A model generated the notes under the pieces. It was not told the origin of the DNA. It worked only from the letters and a program-made list of their open reading frames with translations, and did no database searches. A stretch of DNA of 64,000 nucleotides from assembly GCA_001599595.1 (NCBI GenBank), contig BCHH01000002.1, positions 658,390-722,389 of the forward strand. The letters are read 5' to 3'. Of the stretch, positions 23,113-35,232 are shown piece after piece. The stretch comes from Beverwykella pulmonaria (Eukaryota; Ascomycota; Dothideomycetes; Pleosporales; Melanommataceae). How positions within the stretch are numbered: position 1 is the stretch's first letter; each line of letters opens with the position of its first letter. Made by a program: the position numbers and the translations under genes.

Positions 23113-24344
23113 GGGTTGGGGAGGGGGAGGGGAGGGTGAGGGTACTCACGAAAAGAGGAGACGCGAGCTATCTATCTAAAGCGTTTTCCTTGCCTGCTTA
23201 CGCTGCTGGGGCTCGCTACGGCTGGCGGGGCACTTGTGCTCGGGGGAGCGTTAGTCTAGATCGACAGGGAGACACGTCATGCACCCGGCGGGCGCGATGA
23301 TGTCAGGCGTTGGGGAATGGGATGGAGATGAATAATGGGGGATGCGGTGTATACAAATATTTTCTTTGCGTTGGACTGCGGCGAAGAGAAGGGCGTGGCG
23401 TCGGTCGTCCTTCGCGGGTGCGCCGCCCCCAGAAGCGGTATCCCCAGCCTCTTTATCGATGGGCCTTCCCTTTACGCCTCTATTTTTAGCCGGGTCCGTC
23501 AGCAGCAATGTCAGCCCAATCTACGCCAAGCGAGGTCGGCGGCTTCAGCCCCCGTAGCCCTCATCAACACCTCCTGCTCATAAAGACGGGCCTTCGCCCT
23601 GCTGAAGAGGGTAGTTTCGCGTCTCCCAGCTGCCGTGCACCCATCTTATGGCCGTCGCGCCGGAACCACTGCTTCCGTCCGTAAAAACCTCTCTCCGGCC
23701 CCGCTGCGCCCTCGGGTGTGCGGTGAGCGACCAGCATCAGCCAGCCCCAGCCCAAACGCCATCAATTGACAGCGAAGATGCTAGCCTTGCTTTTCCCGCG
23801 CATCCCGAGATCGAACAGTGTTTGAGGCTTCCCCTCGGTGAACGTTTCCTCACGTTTTCTTGAACCATCAGACTGGATGGGGGAGGGATCCGACGCTGCG
23901 GTACGTTTCCAGTGTCAGCCTGGGGCATGCCAAACATGGTGTTTGCGCTACGTCGTGCAGGCCGCGAGAAAAAACTGGAATACTGGAACACTGGAACACT
24001 AGAGCACTTGCAAGCTAGCGCATAGAACGGGTACGGCAGAAGCCACACGGTAGTGGAAACCGAAGCGAGCTAGCGATGTCGAAGCGAGCCCTGCATTGTC
24101 TATGCTTGGGAAGTAATCATGACTGCATCTTCAAAGAGAAGAAAGGTCCGTGGAAGATGAGTCGTGTTTTGCTCTTTATAGGTTTGAGCCAAATGTCGGC
24201 CAGGTATGAAATTATAGTTGAGTGTGAACCTACGTGAATCACTTAGAACCATCGATCGCACTTCTCATCTTCAATCGAAAATAGCCCCTCTCTCCTTTCC
24301 TTCCTCTCCTACTCCAACACGAAAATACACTCAAGAAACGTCCA
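23113..24344. other. Long GC-rich upstream region
   Basis: About 1.2 kb upstream of the DUF7053 gene. Short ORFs only. The GC-rich composition up to about 24 kb suggests a long leader or promoter. I see no gene. Confidence 0.4.
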
Positions 24345-25255
24345 CTATCGTTGCGTCGGCAAGGGTAATTGCGGCAGCATCTGGACCAACCTATCCACCA
24401 ACTGGGTCGTCAAATGAGAAGGTGGCAGGGAACGTCGCTTCGTGCTCAACGACCAGGCCATGCACACACGGGTTGCAGCCGTCGAGAAATATCTGCCCGT
24501 CTGAATCACCTGCTCACATGGTATCATTTTCTCTTCTAGCTTCTAGTAGAGCAACCCCCACGCACGTCTGTCACGCTTTCTTGTTGACTACATCCCATGC
24601 CAGGCCTGCAACATGGAACGCATACCAACCATGCCACAACCGGTGCGAGAAATGCTCATCGATCGATACTGTCCAAGCCATCTCCAGAGCTTCATCAAAT
24701 TGAACCGCGATGACGAGGACTGCCTCGTCAAGTTGTGTGTTGAAAAGCGACGAAGAGAGCGCGAGTCTAGATTCTAACGATTCACTCTGCGCAACTACTC
24801 TCTGCACATTGATCAAATGGAGGACTTGGAGCTCGATGTCAATGCCCTACGCCAAGATACTCGCCGACACTCTTGCCTACTGCTACTGGCGCGCGCACAT
24901 TGACCTCAATGACGCCGAGTTCGTGCTCGCTCCAGTCAGAGGGTCGCATTCAACACTTCCACACAAATCAGCCTTCCTGGGCGACCACGGAGTCTGCATG
25001 TTCGACTACGACTGCTGTTACGAGATGCCTATGAACGAAGGACGGCGTAACCTAGGTTGTAGCCGCTTTTTGTCGAAGCAATGACGACTATCCTCGGTCA
25101 TGTGACCCTACGGACACCGACTGCCCGTGGTGGATGGTCTCCTGCGACGAATTTCCGCAGACAAGCGGCTATGTTTGGCGTTGCCAGGAAATGTTCAACC
25201 ACTCCATATAGAGCTATAGCAAGCTATCGGAACTATTTATTGAAAATGTCGAGAA
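24345..25255 (+). pseudogene. DUF3669 zinc-finger-type protein, pseudogene
   Basis: Pieces in different frames, in the correct order of a DUF3669 protein. First CVGKGNCGSIWT and FVLNDQAMHTRVAAVEKYL at 24345-24510, then MERIPTMPQPVREMLIDRYC and EDCLVKLCVEKRRRERESRF, then a TAA. Next come RFTLRNYSLHIDQMEDLELD and, after a one-base shift near 24846, YAKILADTLAYCYWRAHIDL with NDAEFVLAPVR. Then CMFDYDCCYEM and, again shifted, VAAFCRSNDDYPRSCDP, ending with a TAG in NHSI*SYSK. The family is expanded in filamentous ascomycetes and of unknown function. At least three stops and two frameshifts make it clearly dead. Confidence 0.75.
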
Positions 25256-27573
25256 GAGAGGAATGTGGCTGGCTCATTGAAGGCTGCAGATATAGTAGAT
25301 GATAGCGGACTAGAGGCAAAGATGAAACGATAGTTGCCTTCCTATGAGATGATTCTAGAAGTAGGCCACGGAGATACTCATGGCGTGTTCTATCAGTCCT
25401 GGAATCGAGACTCTTCTACTTCAAAGTTGTTCGCGTTTTCTATACGAAAGGCAATGGAACGGATGTGTTATTTAATCTACCGGCAACCCTCACTATTGGA
25501 AAAACCAAGAAGATTTACTTGTTCCAACATCTCGCTGATCGCAGAGGCTGAGCTACGTGTCTTTGTCACGCTTCGCTAAAAACAATATCCACGACACTGT
25601 CGGCCGGTAAGTCACATGATGAGTCATCTCTATGTTTGCTTATGTGGCTTACCTCTATCTTTACTTTCATTCACTTGGAAGGCTCCTATTAGCGTGCTTG
25701 GTAAAACCATATATATTTCTTCAGTGGCTCCTCAGTAGAATAAATACAACCAACATCTATCTCTCGATCAAATCTTTGTCCTCCTATAAACGGAGTGCTA
25801 GGGCTGTGTATTAGAAAACCTACTGAATGGGCAGGCACAAATGTCGACCGTTGTCAACGAGTCGACCTAGGCAAAAAAATCCACCTACATACGAAATACT
25901 AACACTTGTGCTGCGTCCTTAGCGCCAGGTCTCTCCGCATGTGCAACCTTGCTTTAAAGCTTTCCCCACTTAAACTAGATCTGTCGAGCGTGTTTTAAAA
26001 TAACAATCGAGGTGATTGCCGGGCTCTGATAGGGCAAATATTTAAGCTGAGTGATGCCTGTTTCCTTATTACTTTCGCCCGAGCCACGCTAGTATTTTAA
26101 CAGGAGATCGCGGCATTTACTACTGAAGTCCTACTAAACTGTTATAGATTTTGCGTGCTTCGCCATTTAATTTTAATAGATCTTGAAATGCTTGACTTCC
26201 TGAAAAGAAGTCTAAGAACAATCTGGAAGAATCTAAGCAGTAAGTTATTTAGTCCCAAGAATTGCAAATTTTGAGTAGAAGGCTTACTAGGGGAAGGAAA
26301 CTAGTTCTGCTTGCTGTTGGCTCTCCTTAACTTTAATTGGCTGCGTCGCGGTGCTGCAAGCAGCAACATTAACGCGCTTATTAGGTTTAATAGCACTGTT
26401 GCGGGCGCATTTTGGTGGCAGAGCGATAGTAAGACGCGAGGAGAACACCAAGAACAAGCAGCTAGAGAGACATTATAGGCTCCAAATAAATGGGAGGACT
26501 CGTTAAATAGGTGCAGAAGCGTGCTCGGATGACTGACGTTGAGCCTACTAAGCTAACTACAACCCCTAAAAACTATCCCAAGATCACTGTCTTAGCAAAC
26601 TCCAAAGCCTCATTTCAACGCTTGTCGAATCGCTTTAGGATGGCTTCCGCTGCTAGTAGCGAACAATCTAATCGATCTTCTCAACCACATCTTCTCTTGC
26701 AGCTTGAATTGACTGCAAAATCTATAAGGAGCAGCTTTACTTGGTTAAATTGTATCTTTGAAATCAAGTCAATCAGTTCGATCAAGCAAACCAGATAATT
26801 TCTATTTTTATTTGAAAGCCGCATAAAGGTCTAGCATTCAAGACTGATGCACAGGCCACCTGCAAGTACAGTAGAATGGAGCACTGATCATGGATTTATG
26901 GTAGTCCGCATAGCTATACGGTGGTATAAAGCACCAATATCTTTTGGCTAGCTGGACCAGTGCACTGTTCTCTGATATTTTGACTCGCTGTCTATATGAG
27001 TAAACTATTGCTTGCTCCGACTAGAACGAAGAAGATGGTAACGATACATCATCATAAATCCAACCATTACTAACAATCTCAGCCTCCAATGTTACGTACA
27101 ACACTTGTATTAATGCTATTGCAAGAGCACCACCGTCGGTACGATATCAATGCTCTCCATTGCTCCTAACCATTCATAGAAGCTCCTTAGCTGAACTACT
27201 CCATCCACAAAAATTACTGCAACCTCCACGAGATTTCAAGCTGTCTTGCAATGTATTGCCAATTGCAGCGCGCAACGTATGCTCATTTTGTTGTCGCCAC
27301 ACGAGCTAATGAACTGGACGCCTCATCCCGTAGCGACACCGCTCAAGGCTCTTGTAACTGGCGCTCATAACGAGCACGAAATTCTTGCCCTCATACCCAA
27401 TTTCAGCGACAAACTATATTGCCTCAGTCCGAGTCAATGGTTCACCTTATTCGTCGAATGTGCAATTCCTGACATAGGACGGAGAACGGAAATGCCGCTC
27501 AATGCCACATGATCCAGTCTGTCCTATTCTGGCCCTATGTAGCTACGTGACCTCTCATGTAGGACCTTTCTAC
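25256..27573. other. AT-rich gene desert
   Basis: About 2.3 kb of AT-rich DNA with short unrelated ORFs. It may contain decayed transposon DNA (an ORF at 26511-26798 + has no recognisable domain). I cannot assign anything here. Confidence 0.45.
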
Positions 27574-29440
27574 TTAGTATACTGTCTGAGTTCTGAACTT
27601 CCATCCTCCAATGTTATTCTGCTTAATAGATATTCTTGGTCCCTTAATTCCCTCTTTCTCTTCAAAAAAATCTTCGATATCTTTAACGCATTGTTCGCCT
27701 CTGCCTTCTCCAAACTGAACAGCCACGAGGCCAGGGATACTCAACCGAGCTTGAACTTCACGTGTATCGCCTCGGACAGCAATCACTGCAAGAATTGTGA
27801 GAACGACACCCAGTAGAGCCAGTAGTAAATTAGACAATACAAGGAGAACAAGCGGTGCCTTCGGTACGCGAGCCACAAGAATCTCTTGACGCTGCTGAGC
27901 TTCGATTACAGGCGCAGGAGATGTAGCACCCGCGGCGACAGCCAATGCCGCTTGGCTGTATGCGAAGGCAAATTTATCGGCAACTTCTTGCGCAGAATTG
28001 CTTGTCCACGCAGCGACACTGCTGGCCTGAATGACAAATGGGCTTCCCACCTGGCTGTATTGCTGTGTTCCTTCGAGGATGTTGGCCATGGATATATTGC
28101 TCGCTGTCTTGATAAATCGAGTAATTGTGCCATTAAGAGATGTGTATTCTATATCGTAAACAGTAGCCTCGCAGAACACGGCGAAAAGAGTCGAACCATG
28201 CAAGCCATTCTTCATCTGAGGATCGGTCCCGACGTAAGGCTTCCATCCAATATTTTGGTTGACGCTTACAATTGCTGCGTAGTAATAAGGGTTTTGAATG
28301 GAATCCAAACCCGTCATGTTGTTCTTCCCAGTCGCATCGGTGAAGTAGGCCCATTTGATCGTATTGACAGGACCCGTCTCAATCCAGTCTTGCATTGCGA
28401 AAGGGCAATCGTACCAGGCGGCAGGACCCGAAATCCTTCCCTCTGAAAAGCACTCCTTCGCAACCGGGAGGCAAGTGGATCTAACTGCATAAGATGTTGC
28501 GGTATAGTCGATATTGGCCAGCTCTGGGAGCGCAGGTACACCAAGATATGCGAACTGATCGTCATTCAAGGCAGCGGTTCTAACCATGGCTTTGGTCGAG
28601 GAATTAACGAGGAGGCTGAGGGTTTCGGTACTGTCATTCAGGAACGACGCAGTAGCTGCCAGATTAAGCGTGCACTGGGAGGTGTGGGGTACCTGGACAT
28701 CGTAACATCCCGGCCTAAGAACAAAGCTATGATTTAAGGACGAGAGTCGCACCGGCTCAATCTGCGTGAAGGCAACCGTTTTCGTAGTGAAGTGAAGCCA
28801 AGCGTCTGTGAGGAATACTAGAATACTACAAATATCAATCTAGGATGCAGACATGGTCCAGTGAAGAAGCCTACCTAAGAAATGTGCCGAGGCAAAAGAC
28901 AAAACTCATGAAACGTAATGGTTTTCCTTGAGGTTCCCGATGTTGGCGCCAAGATACACAATATTTCACCCAATGCCACAACGAGGATGCAGACGCGTTT
29001 GACACCATACGTAGTAAAAGTGAGAATTGATACGGTGTAGGTAGACTACTTGTGTCATTGTGTTCGCTCGCCAGAAGGATCTTTCGTGCAACTGGATATG
29101 AGGCCAGTGTCAAAGCAGATGCAATAAGGAGGGGAGCTAGAGTGCTCGACCATGAGGCTATTGTGATTAAGGTGGGAGCACTAATGCTCACAAATACAAC
29201 ACCCGTGTCATGGTCGTCAGTGTCAAAACGGAGGTTGTCAGAGATGAAAGTGTTTTGAGTGATTCGGAAACGAGCTATGAGACCGAGGAGGAGTGCGGAC
29301 AACCCTATCATCGGGATTGTCATGACTGCAAATGCCAACAGGATATCCTGAGTACGTCCTCGCATTCGCACGGAAGGTTGGTTGGATGCATGGTGATAGG
29401 GTGAGGAAGCCGTTGCTGCATCTGTATTATTTCGGTCCAT
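27574..29440 (-). CDS. Fungal multi-pass membrane protein (unknown function)
   Basis: Two exons: ATG 29440 (MDRNNTDAATASSPY) to about 28875, an intron of about 48 nt (GTAGGC..TTTGTAG), then to 27574, giving about 580 residues. The junction reads GTFL-S-ILVFLTDAWLHF in phase. TMs are visible at about residues 33-58 (ILLAFAVMTIPMIGLSALLL), 85-115, 165-190 and near the C-terminus (APLVLLVLSNLLLALLGVVL). Between them lies a large extracytoplasmic region with cysteines and N-glycosylation sequons (NMTG, NGTI, NISM). This pattern is a common, uncharacterised fungal membrane-protein family, often annotated only as hypothetical or polyketide-synthase-adjacent. Both termini are cytosolic by charge. 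No neighbouring gene suggests a role. Confidence 0.8.
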
Positions 29441-29489
29441 TGCGAGTTTAAATCGCTGGTGAAGCTGCGGTCGTGCTGAATTGGTTAAA

Positions 29490-29680
29490 ATATTAGGTTG
29501 TTTCGAGGGCAGTTCAGCTTAAAAGCAGTTTAGCTAGAGGCAGTGGGGGTTCAACTGGAGCGGCAGCTGAAGTGGCGCTTCAGGTAAATATACTATTTAG
29601 CGAAAGTGGCGTTCCAGCTGAACATCCCGTACAGCTAAAGAGGGGCTTTAGCGAACACCCCGTTCTAGCCTTGCACGTGC
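29490..29680. repeat. Array of short AGCT-centred repeats
   Basis: Repeated variants of TTCAGCTGAA, TTTAGCTA, CAGCTGAAG, TTCCAGCTGAAC, ACAGCTAAAG and CTTTAGCGAA occur within 190 bp, in both orientations. The pattern resembles a transposon subterminal region, plausibly of the Helitron relic just downstream. It is not an ordinary microsatellite. Confidence 0.45.
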
Positions 29681-29929
29681 CTTGTTATACAACAGCTGTA
29701 TTAGTGGATTGTTCTATTCATGGTTAGGCTGCCAAGCACCTCATCCACAAGAATTCTCGCGACGAGATATCTCAGCCTCATCTATATATCTATCTAACGT
29801 CGTGCGGCTCTGTCTGTCTATCCTTTCCCTCCCTCTTTGCCTCCGCTTACGCCTATTAGTCCTGTTGTTGCTGTCCGCGCCTCTCTTCTGCGTCTAATAT
29901 AACTGCTCCTCTAGCGTAGCGCCCCTATA

Positions 29930-30410
29930 ATGCTCCGCCAGCTCCTTCTGTACTGCAAGAGCCGCAGGATCAGCAAGATGCTCCTGTGAGTAGACCGCAT
30001 AATGCAGACCCCCCGCCTACTGTGACTGATTTACGGTCACGACGTTTACTAGAGATGCTGCTAGACAGCAATTACTATAATATCGGATCACTTCAGCGTA
30101 CCTCCTGCATCTGCTGCAGAGCCTTGTTCTAGATTGATGAGCGGGCGGCAGCTCAACGCAGGCTGCTCCCCGCTATACAACATGCTGCTCTAACAGCGCT
30201 GTAGACCTGCCCAAATTCAAGCCGCTGCCTGCTATCTCTACAACCTTGCCCAGGGCAACAGGCCTAAATCGCGCGATTTTCAGAACAACCTGCGGGCGTA
30301 CAATTCTGCTTTTGCCTTTATCTCTTGGATCTTATACTCTAAGAATCTTCCTATTTTTCCCCTTCTCGGCGTCCAATTACTGCAAAAAATCCAGCCCCGC
30401 TGGCCCTAGG
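29930..30410 (+). mobile_element. Helitron helicase-like relic (N-terminal region)
   Basis: In one frame: APSVLQEPQDQQDAPVSRP, then TVTDLRSRRLLEMLLDSNYY, then NIGSLQRTSCICCRALF, a stop, and IDERAAAQRRLLPA. After shifts, CYLYNLAQGNRPKSRDFQNN is followed by LRAYNSAFAFISW. The order C-x2-C-x-A-L-[WF]-x-x-ER, then R-[SR]-F-x-x-N-[IL]-R-x-YN-x-AFAF, is characteristic of the Helitron-like N-terminal domain in fungal Helitrons. Stops and frameshifts make it non-functional, and the Rep and helicase regions are absent. Confidence 0.55.
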
Positions 30411-30464
30411 GATTAGCATAATAGTTTCTTGTGAAACTTCGTAAAGTTATATTTGTCCCCATAC

Positions 30465-30623
30465 TGTCACGATGAAAAGAGGGAGTCAATCGTCTGATGG
30501 GTAAAAATGTATTGAAGCAGTGAGAAAACCGTGAAGAGCTGACTGCTCGCACTACGACTATGTACCCTTGAAGAGAAGCTAGCTAAAATAGGACGTATGG
30601 TAGAACACGTGCGGCACGTGACA
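30465..30623. repeat. Solo LTR, intact, with perfect 5-bp target duplication (copy 3)
   Basis: 159-bp element starting TGTCACGATGA and ending GCACGTGACA, so the ends form a 7-bp inverted repeat TGTCACG/CGTGACA beginning TG and ending CA. It is flanked by identical pentamers CATAC at 30460-30464 and 30624-30628. These are the defining marks of an LTR inserted by an integrase and reduced to a solo LTR. It lies beside the Helitron relic. It is the best reference copy of the family in this window. Confidence 0.85.
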
Positions 30624-30628
30624 CATAC

Positions 30629-31136
30629 CCACGCGCCTCCTTGCCGGGTCGGGAAGTATCCAGCACCTGAGCAGAGTGATTCAAGCGAGAACATTGCAAC
30701 AAAGACGACCTGCAGAGGGAAATATTGCTTCAAAGATACGTCAAACTTGGCTGCATTTGTTGTTTAAGTAATATTTAGTAAAGGGAGGGGTTGTCTCTTT
30801 GTACCCCGTTACCTCTCCAGAATCAAAACAATTCCAAATACGAAGGGGATTGAAAGTCGACTATCTGCGTTCTGGATGTGAGGCGACAAGAAACATCCAA
30901 CAGTGCTAAGATTGCTGCAAAAGCAGCTCATTTGCAACGGTGCGTCCTCTGCATACACAGGTGATTAGAGGCTCAATCTCTGGAGTAAAATCCCAATCGA
31001 TTTCTGAGACAAAAACCTGTCAGGAGGCTTTAAAAAAAACAGAGAACAAACCCCATTTTAAGAAGTCTCTGCGGTATTGACAAGCTGTGTGTATATAGTG
31101 ACAGAAATATACACTAGGCCAAAGCTGCAGCCAGCA
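30629..31136. other. Intergenic
   Basis: Between the solo LTR and the PD-(D/E)XK-like gene. No gene recognised. Confidence 0.4.
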
Positions 31137-32480
31137 ATGCACTTCCGGTCCGAGCGGCAGTCTTGGCATTTGCGAAACGCTGTTACTAAGTCAACCAACG
31201 CGCCTTGCATTTCAACGCGATCAATTTTCGCGACAGCCATCTTACAACTTCGCGGTGCAGAGCAACATGCGGCTATGTTTATAACACAGGCTTCCATAAC
31301 GCATCGCGAAAAGATTACACTGCCTTCAAGTTTCGCGCGCCCTTTGACACCGCCTACCGACGAAAAGCAGTTTCAGCAAGTCCATCGAGTCCTCGCGCTC
31401 TTCAAGGGTATCCAGGCCAGAAGGAACATCGAACGATACCCGTGGACAGAGTTTCAGCTTGCAGAAGGAGATTATGATGAAATAGAGCGTCAGCTTGGCC
31501 GAGACGAGGGGCTGTTAGGATACGTCAAAAATAAGATACGGTGAATGTACTCCAGACACAGTAGGCATGGCAACTAACGACAGGATTGGGGCAGGTACGA
31601 TTACAATGGAGAAAGTCATCTCCTCGTTGTTCGTATGCCGACGGAAGTACAAGAGCGTTTCATTGATAAAGTTGAGGACGCGATTCGAATCTGGTTAAGA
31701 GCTACAAGCAGGAGATCAGGCAGGAAAGGTAGCTTTGCGCAGAAAGTGCAGCCAGCCCGATCGACTATAATAGAATTTCCAGTGGAAAACGCTCCACCCA
31801 GCAGGAAGTCAAAATACGAACCAGATACATCTTTCTGGCATGACAATGCACAATACCCTGGGGTTATTATTGAAGTCGCATATTCACAGAAAAAGAAGAG
31901 GCTAGATCGGCTAGCTGAAGACTATCTTCTTGATTCGGACACGAGCATACGCATTGTTGTCGGCCTGGATATTGAATACGGCAAGAAAGGCTCACGCAAG
32001 GCGACGTTATCAGCGTGGCGAACTAGTCTGTTCCATACTGCTGATGGAGATGAATTACGAGTCGTTCAAGTGATCGCAGATGAGGTATACTATTTTATCA
32101 AAGAACTTTCTCTACTTTACGATACCTAACAGTCGTATTAGGCATTCCGTGACGATCAAGGAAACCCTACCAATCATCTGGGCTTGCAGTTGCACCTAAG
32201 CGATTTTGCCCATGAGGACATAGTGCAGGAAGAGATTGGAAACCAGGATCAAGAACTGGTAATATCCACTCAACAGCTTTGCAATTTCCTTGCTGCGGCA
32301 GAGGTCAACAGACGCCAGAGCAGATCGCTTAAAACAATTCCCCCTGGAGTTAAGAAGAGGAAGCGATCAGAAACACCGCCAGAAGAGATTGCGCTTAGCG
32401 ATGAAGTGAGATTCATCGAGCAAGAGGAGAGAGCGGCAAAGCGTGCAGCAGACAATGACTCGGATTATAAGAATTCATGA
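31137..32480 (+). CDS. PD-(D/E)XK nuclease-fold-like protein (Uma2-like), unknown role
   Basis: Three exons join in phase: to ..GLLGYVKNKI, intron GTGAAT..GGGGCAG, R-YDYNGESHLLVVRMPTEVQE through VVQVIADE, intron GTATAC..GTATTAG, then AFRDDQGNPTNHLGLQLHLS to 32480. The product is about 340 residues from Met 31275 (MFITQASITHREKITLPSSF) or about 390 from Met 31137. The block KYEPDTSFWHDNAQYPGVII followed by EVAYSQKKKRLDRLAEDYL has the spacing of a restriction-endonuclease-like core: D in EPDTSF, E in IIEVAYSQK, and a nearby Lys. The C-terminus is basic (KKRKRSETPPEE), a likely nuclear signal. Similar fungal genes are numerous and often lie in repeat-rich DNA. A DNA-related role is inferred, not shown. 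Confidence 0.65.
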
Positions 32481-34815
32481 ATGAGTAGGAGGAAAGAGCT
32501 GAGAAGCGTGTAGTGGGTGATGATCCAGATTATGAGTATATATTAATAAGAAACAACTCATCAGCTTGAAAGCATAAGTCTTCATCCCCAAATTGTCGTT
32601 TCGGTAATGGGTCTTGATCTCGTGCAAGATGCTTAACCCTTTGCTTATCGCTGGCGTTTGAAAACTGTAAGCCCAGGACACTATGCAGTCACGTGGATAT
32701 GTCACTAGCCAATATCAAATATACATATCCTATACAAATCCACGGCTTGATACCCCCTCATCTACAACCTGCTTACATATCCAAAGTTGGCTCTCGACGT
32801 CCAGTAACTCTGAATTTGACTACATGAATGTTGACGATGCCTGTTAAAGGATACCTCTTTCTCACCCAGATAATTAGCACGCACCAAGACGATTAAACTT
32901 ATCAACATCAATGTCTATGCAGCGCTCATGTCGAGCAAACTTTGACTTTCAATCCCGCCCTTCTTCGCTAAGTAGCCTGTCCTACTCCCTTATTTCCAGC
33001 CGCCATGCCTGGAAAAGAGCTCTGACAGCAGTTGCTAGGAGTATAAATCCTCTCCACAGCCCCCCCCACGAAATTATTTGCCATCAGCTTGCCCAAACAA
33101 GCCTCTCCGTCATCGTCCAGAGCCTAATGCCACCAAGGGCATGCGTAGCCTTTTGTCGCACATCTCCCTTGTGCAAAAGGTAGTGAAACACAAGCCAAGG
33201 TCCTTCTCATCAATAGAACGATATTTACTTAGGCTCACTCGGCCGTCGTTGGAGGGGTCGACGACGACGACCCTAACATAGTAGGCGCGCAGATCCATGG
33301 CGGATGGGGGAGCTTCGTGGTAGAGGCCCTGAGAGTGGGGCTGTGCGATGGGATTTGTCCAAGAGAGGTTTTCGGATGCTAGCGAACGTTAATATGATGT
33401 ACAGTGAATGGTGGGGCGGCGAGGGACAACTCACTTGAATTCTGGAGCCGGGGCGGGATTCGCTTCAATCAACCCGAGACCGTCACTCCATCCTGAGTTC
33501 TTTTAGGAGTCAGCGTGCTATTGTTCATCGAGGGAATGGGTGCAGTCATCACCATGTTCTTGTTGCGGTGGTGTGTTGGTATGTTTGTGGAAAAGAGCGG
33601 GCGATTCAAGAAGGAAGCAGCCTTTTGTGTCTGAAGCGGATTTGGTGGCTCTGCGTTTCGGAGGCGAAGCTGCCTTCACGTTGACCTCGCTACAGTCCCC
33701 CCTGTTGTCGGAACATCTACTTTGTTTACACCGGCAATGTAGGAGGAGCCGCGTCACTGGCGCCGCAACACCATTTCCACGCGCTCGCGTAAGACGAAGA
33801 CGTTAATCTTGATGAATTTGATCGTTGTGGTGGATGCTAGATGTACCGGGAGGCTGACGGCAATATTTTGATTTTCTCTTGCATGTCGAAGAGGTGCTTG
33901 TGTGGCGATCCGTTCTGTTCCACCCAAACCCGACAATGCCCCAACACCCCCAAGCAGAAATTGTTCCCTACTACCAAAACTATCCCTGATTTTCACAACT
34001 GTGAAAGATCCTTACCAGCAAATCTATGGCACTATCCCTCACGAGTTCCTCTTAGATTGATCCCATGTATGAGAAGTGAAGTAAGCGAAGGGCTGGTACA
34101 CAACCCCAATGGGCGACACTTGCATTTCCTCATGTTGCACAGTTTCATTCAAATGAGCGCCATTTTAAGAAGTTTCATGACCAGGAGACTATAATATCAC
34201 AATTCGCCCTCTTTCAAAATGCTTGTTTCAAAACAGAATGCAAGTGCCAGAGCAGGATCTCCAATAGGTCGAATGTACGGCGAGAGCCTAATGGCGGAGA
34301 AGCAGACAATCTCAACAGGCGCCCAGCCCTTAACATACAGCAAGGGAACTGAGTCATCTCATTGATTCGCAAGCTGTCAATCTACACTCCCCGCAAGTTG
34401 CAACCTCCTTTGTTGAGTTATTGGTAAGGGGAGCAGCACATGTTTTCTTGGCTAATCCAACATAAAGATTCCCTAGCTACAAAATACCTATAAGGAGATT
34501 TTCCTTCTACTCACTAATACACTTTTCAGTTTTTCTTTTTAAACCTTCATACACGCCAACAAACTAAGGAAACATCTACCCATAAAAGGAAAGGCACTAA
34601 GAATAGCATCTCTTCGAACACCATTCAGAAGCCACTGTGCCAGTCTAGGAAAGGAACGCCTACGTTGGATCCTATGATCTCTCACGTAAGGCCCATAACC
34701 AATATATAAAGACAGGCTAACGTATGTATAGCTAAACCTATTCTAAGCATCAAGAACTCCACAGCCAACAATCACGTTTTAAGTTAAGACACCACCCCTA
34801 AACTACACAACTAAA
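32481..34815. other. Gene-poor region with possible exon-like pieces
   Basis: 2.3 kb without a gene I can complete. On the minus strand, open blocks NSGWSDGLGLIEANPAPAPE (about 33435-33500) and ENLSWTNPIAQPHSQGLY with MDLRAYYVRVVVVDPSNDGR (about 33240-33380) are separated by intron-like GTGAGT..GCTAG sequence, but the phases do not join cleanly. It may be a decayed gene. The rest shows nothing. Confidence 0.35.
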
Positions 34816-35232
34816 ATGTCAAGCGCTAGAAAAAATGGCACGTTGCGTCGTAGAGAACGGGAAAGAGTGACTCGTTCTTTAGCTCTGTCTCTCAAATCTG
34901 AACCACCAGACGTGGAATCTGATGACACGGACGAGCTTGCGGGGGGGATGTCTCGATCTGAAAAAAAGAAAAAGCAACTAGCCAAGAGGAAGTCGGCTAG
35001 CGTTAGACAAGAACCCAAGAGTGTCTTCCGATGTACCGCCAACGCTCTCCTAACCCACAATGGATGCCGATTTGTGTTATTGGTCGTCTGCATATCAGGT
35101 AGGAGTTCTGCTGTTAACAAACTCAGAGAGGAGGGTGTACTAATCATCGTCCCAGTTCTCTGTCTTTTTGTTGTATATATATTAAGAAATGGATACAGTG
35201 CTTCGGAGAGTGGCGCGAGGACGGTTCAGTGA
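34816..35232 (+). CDS. Hypothetical small membrane-anchored protein
   Basis: A 138-codon frame starting MSSARKNGTLRRRERERVTR, very basic, with a lysine-rich middle (RSEKKKKQLAKRKSASVRQE) and a single hydrophobic segment near residues 107-124 (VLIIVPVLCLFVVYIL). A TATATAAA-like box is about 110 bp upstream of the ATG. I do not recognise the family, and the frame could be fortuitous. Confidence 0.3.
   Translation: MSSARKNGTLRRRERERVTRSLALSLKSEPPDVESDDTDELAGGMSRSEKKKKQLAKRKSASVRQEPKSVFRCTANALLTHNGCRFVLLVVCISGRSSAVNKLREEGVLIIVPVLCLFVVYILRNGYSASESGARTVQ

Noticed and set aside
22099..23139. 346-codon plus-strand ORF
   Set aside because: It is the antisense shadow of the GC-rich DUF7053 gene; its Val/Gly/Arg/His-rich composition is typical of such shadows.
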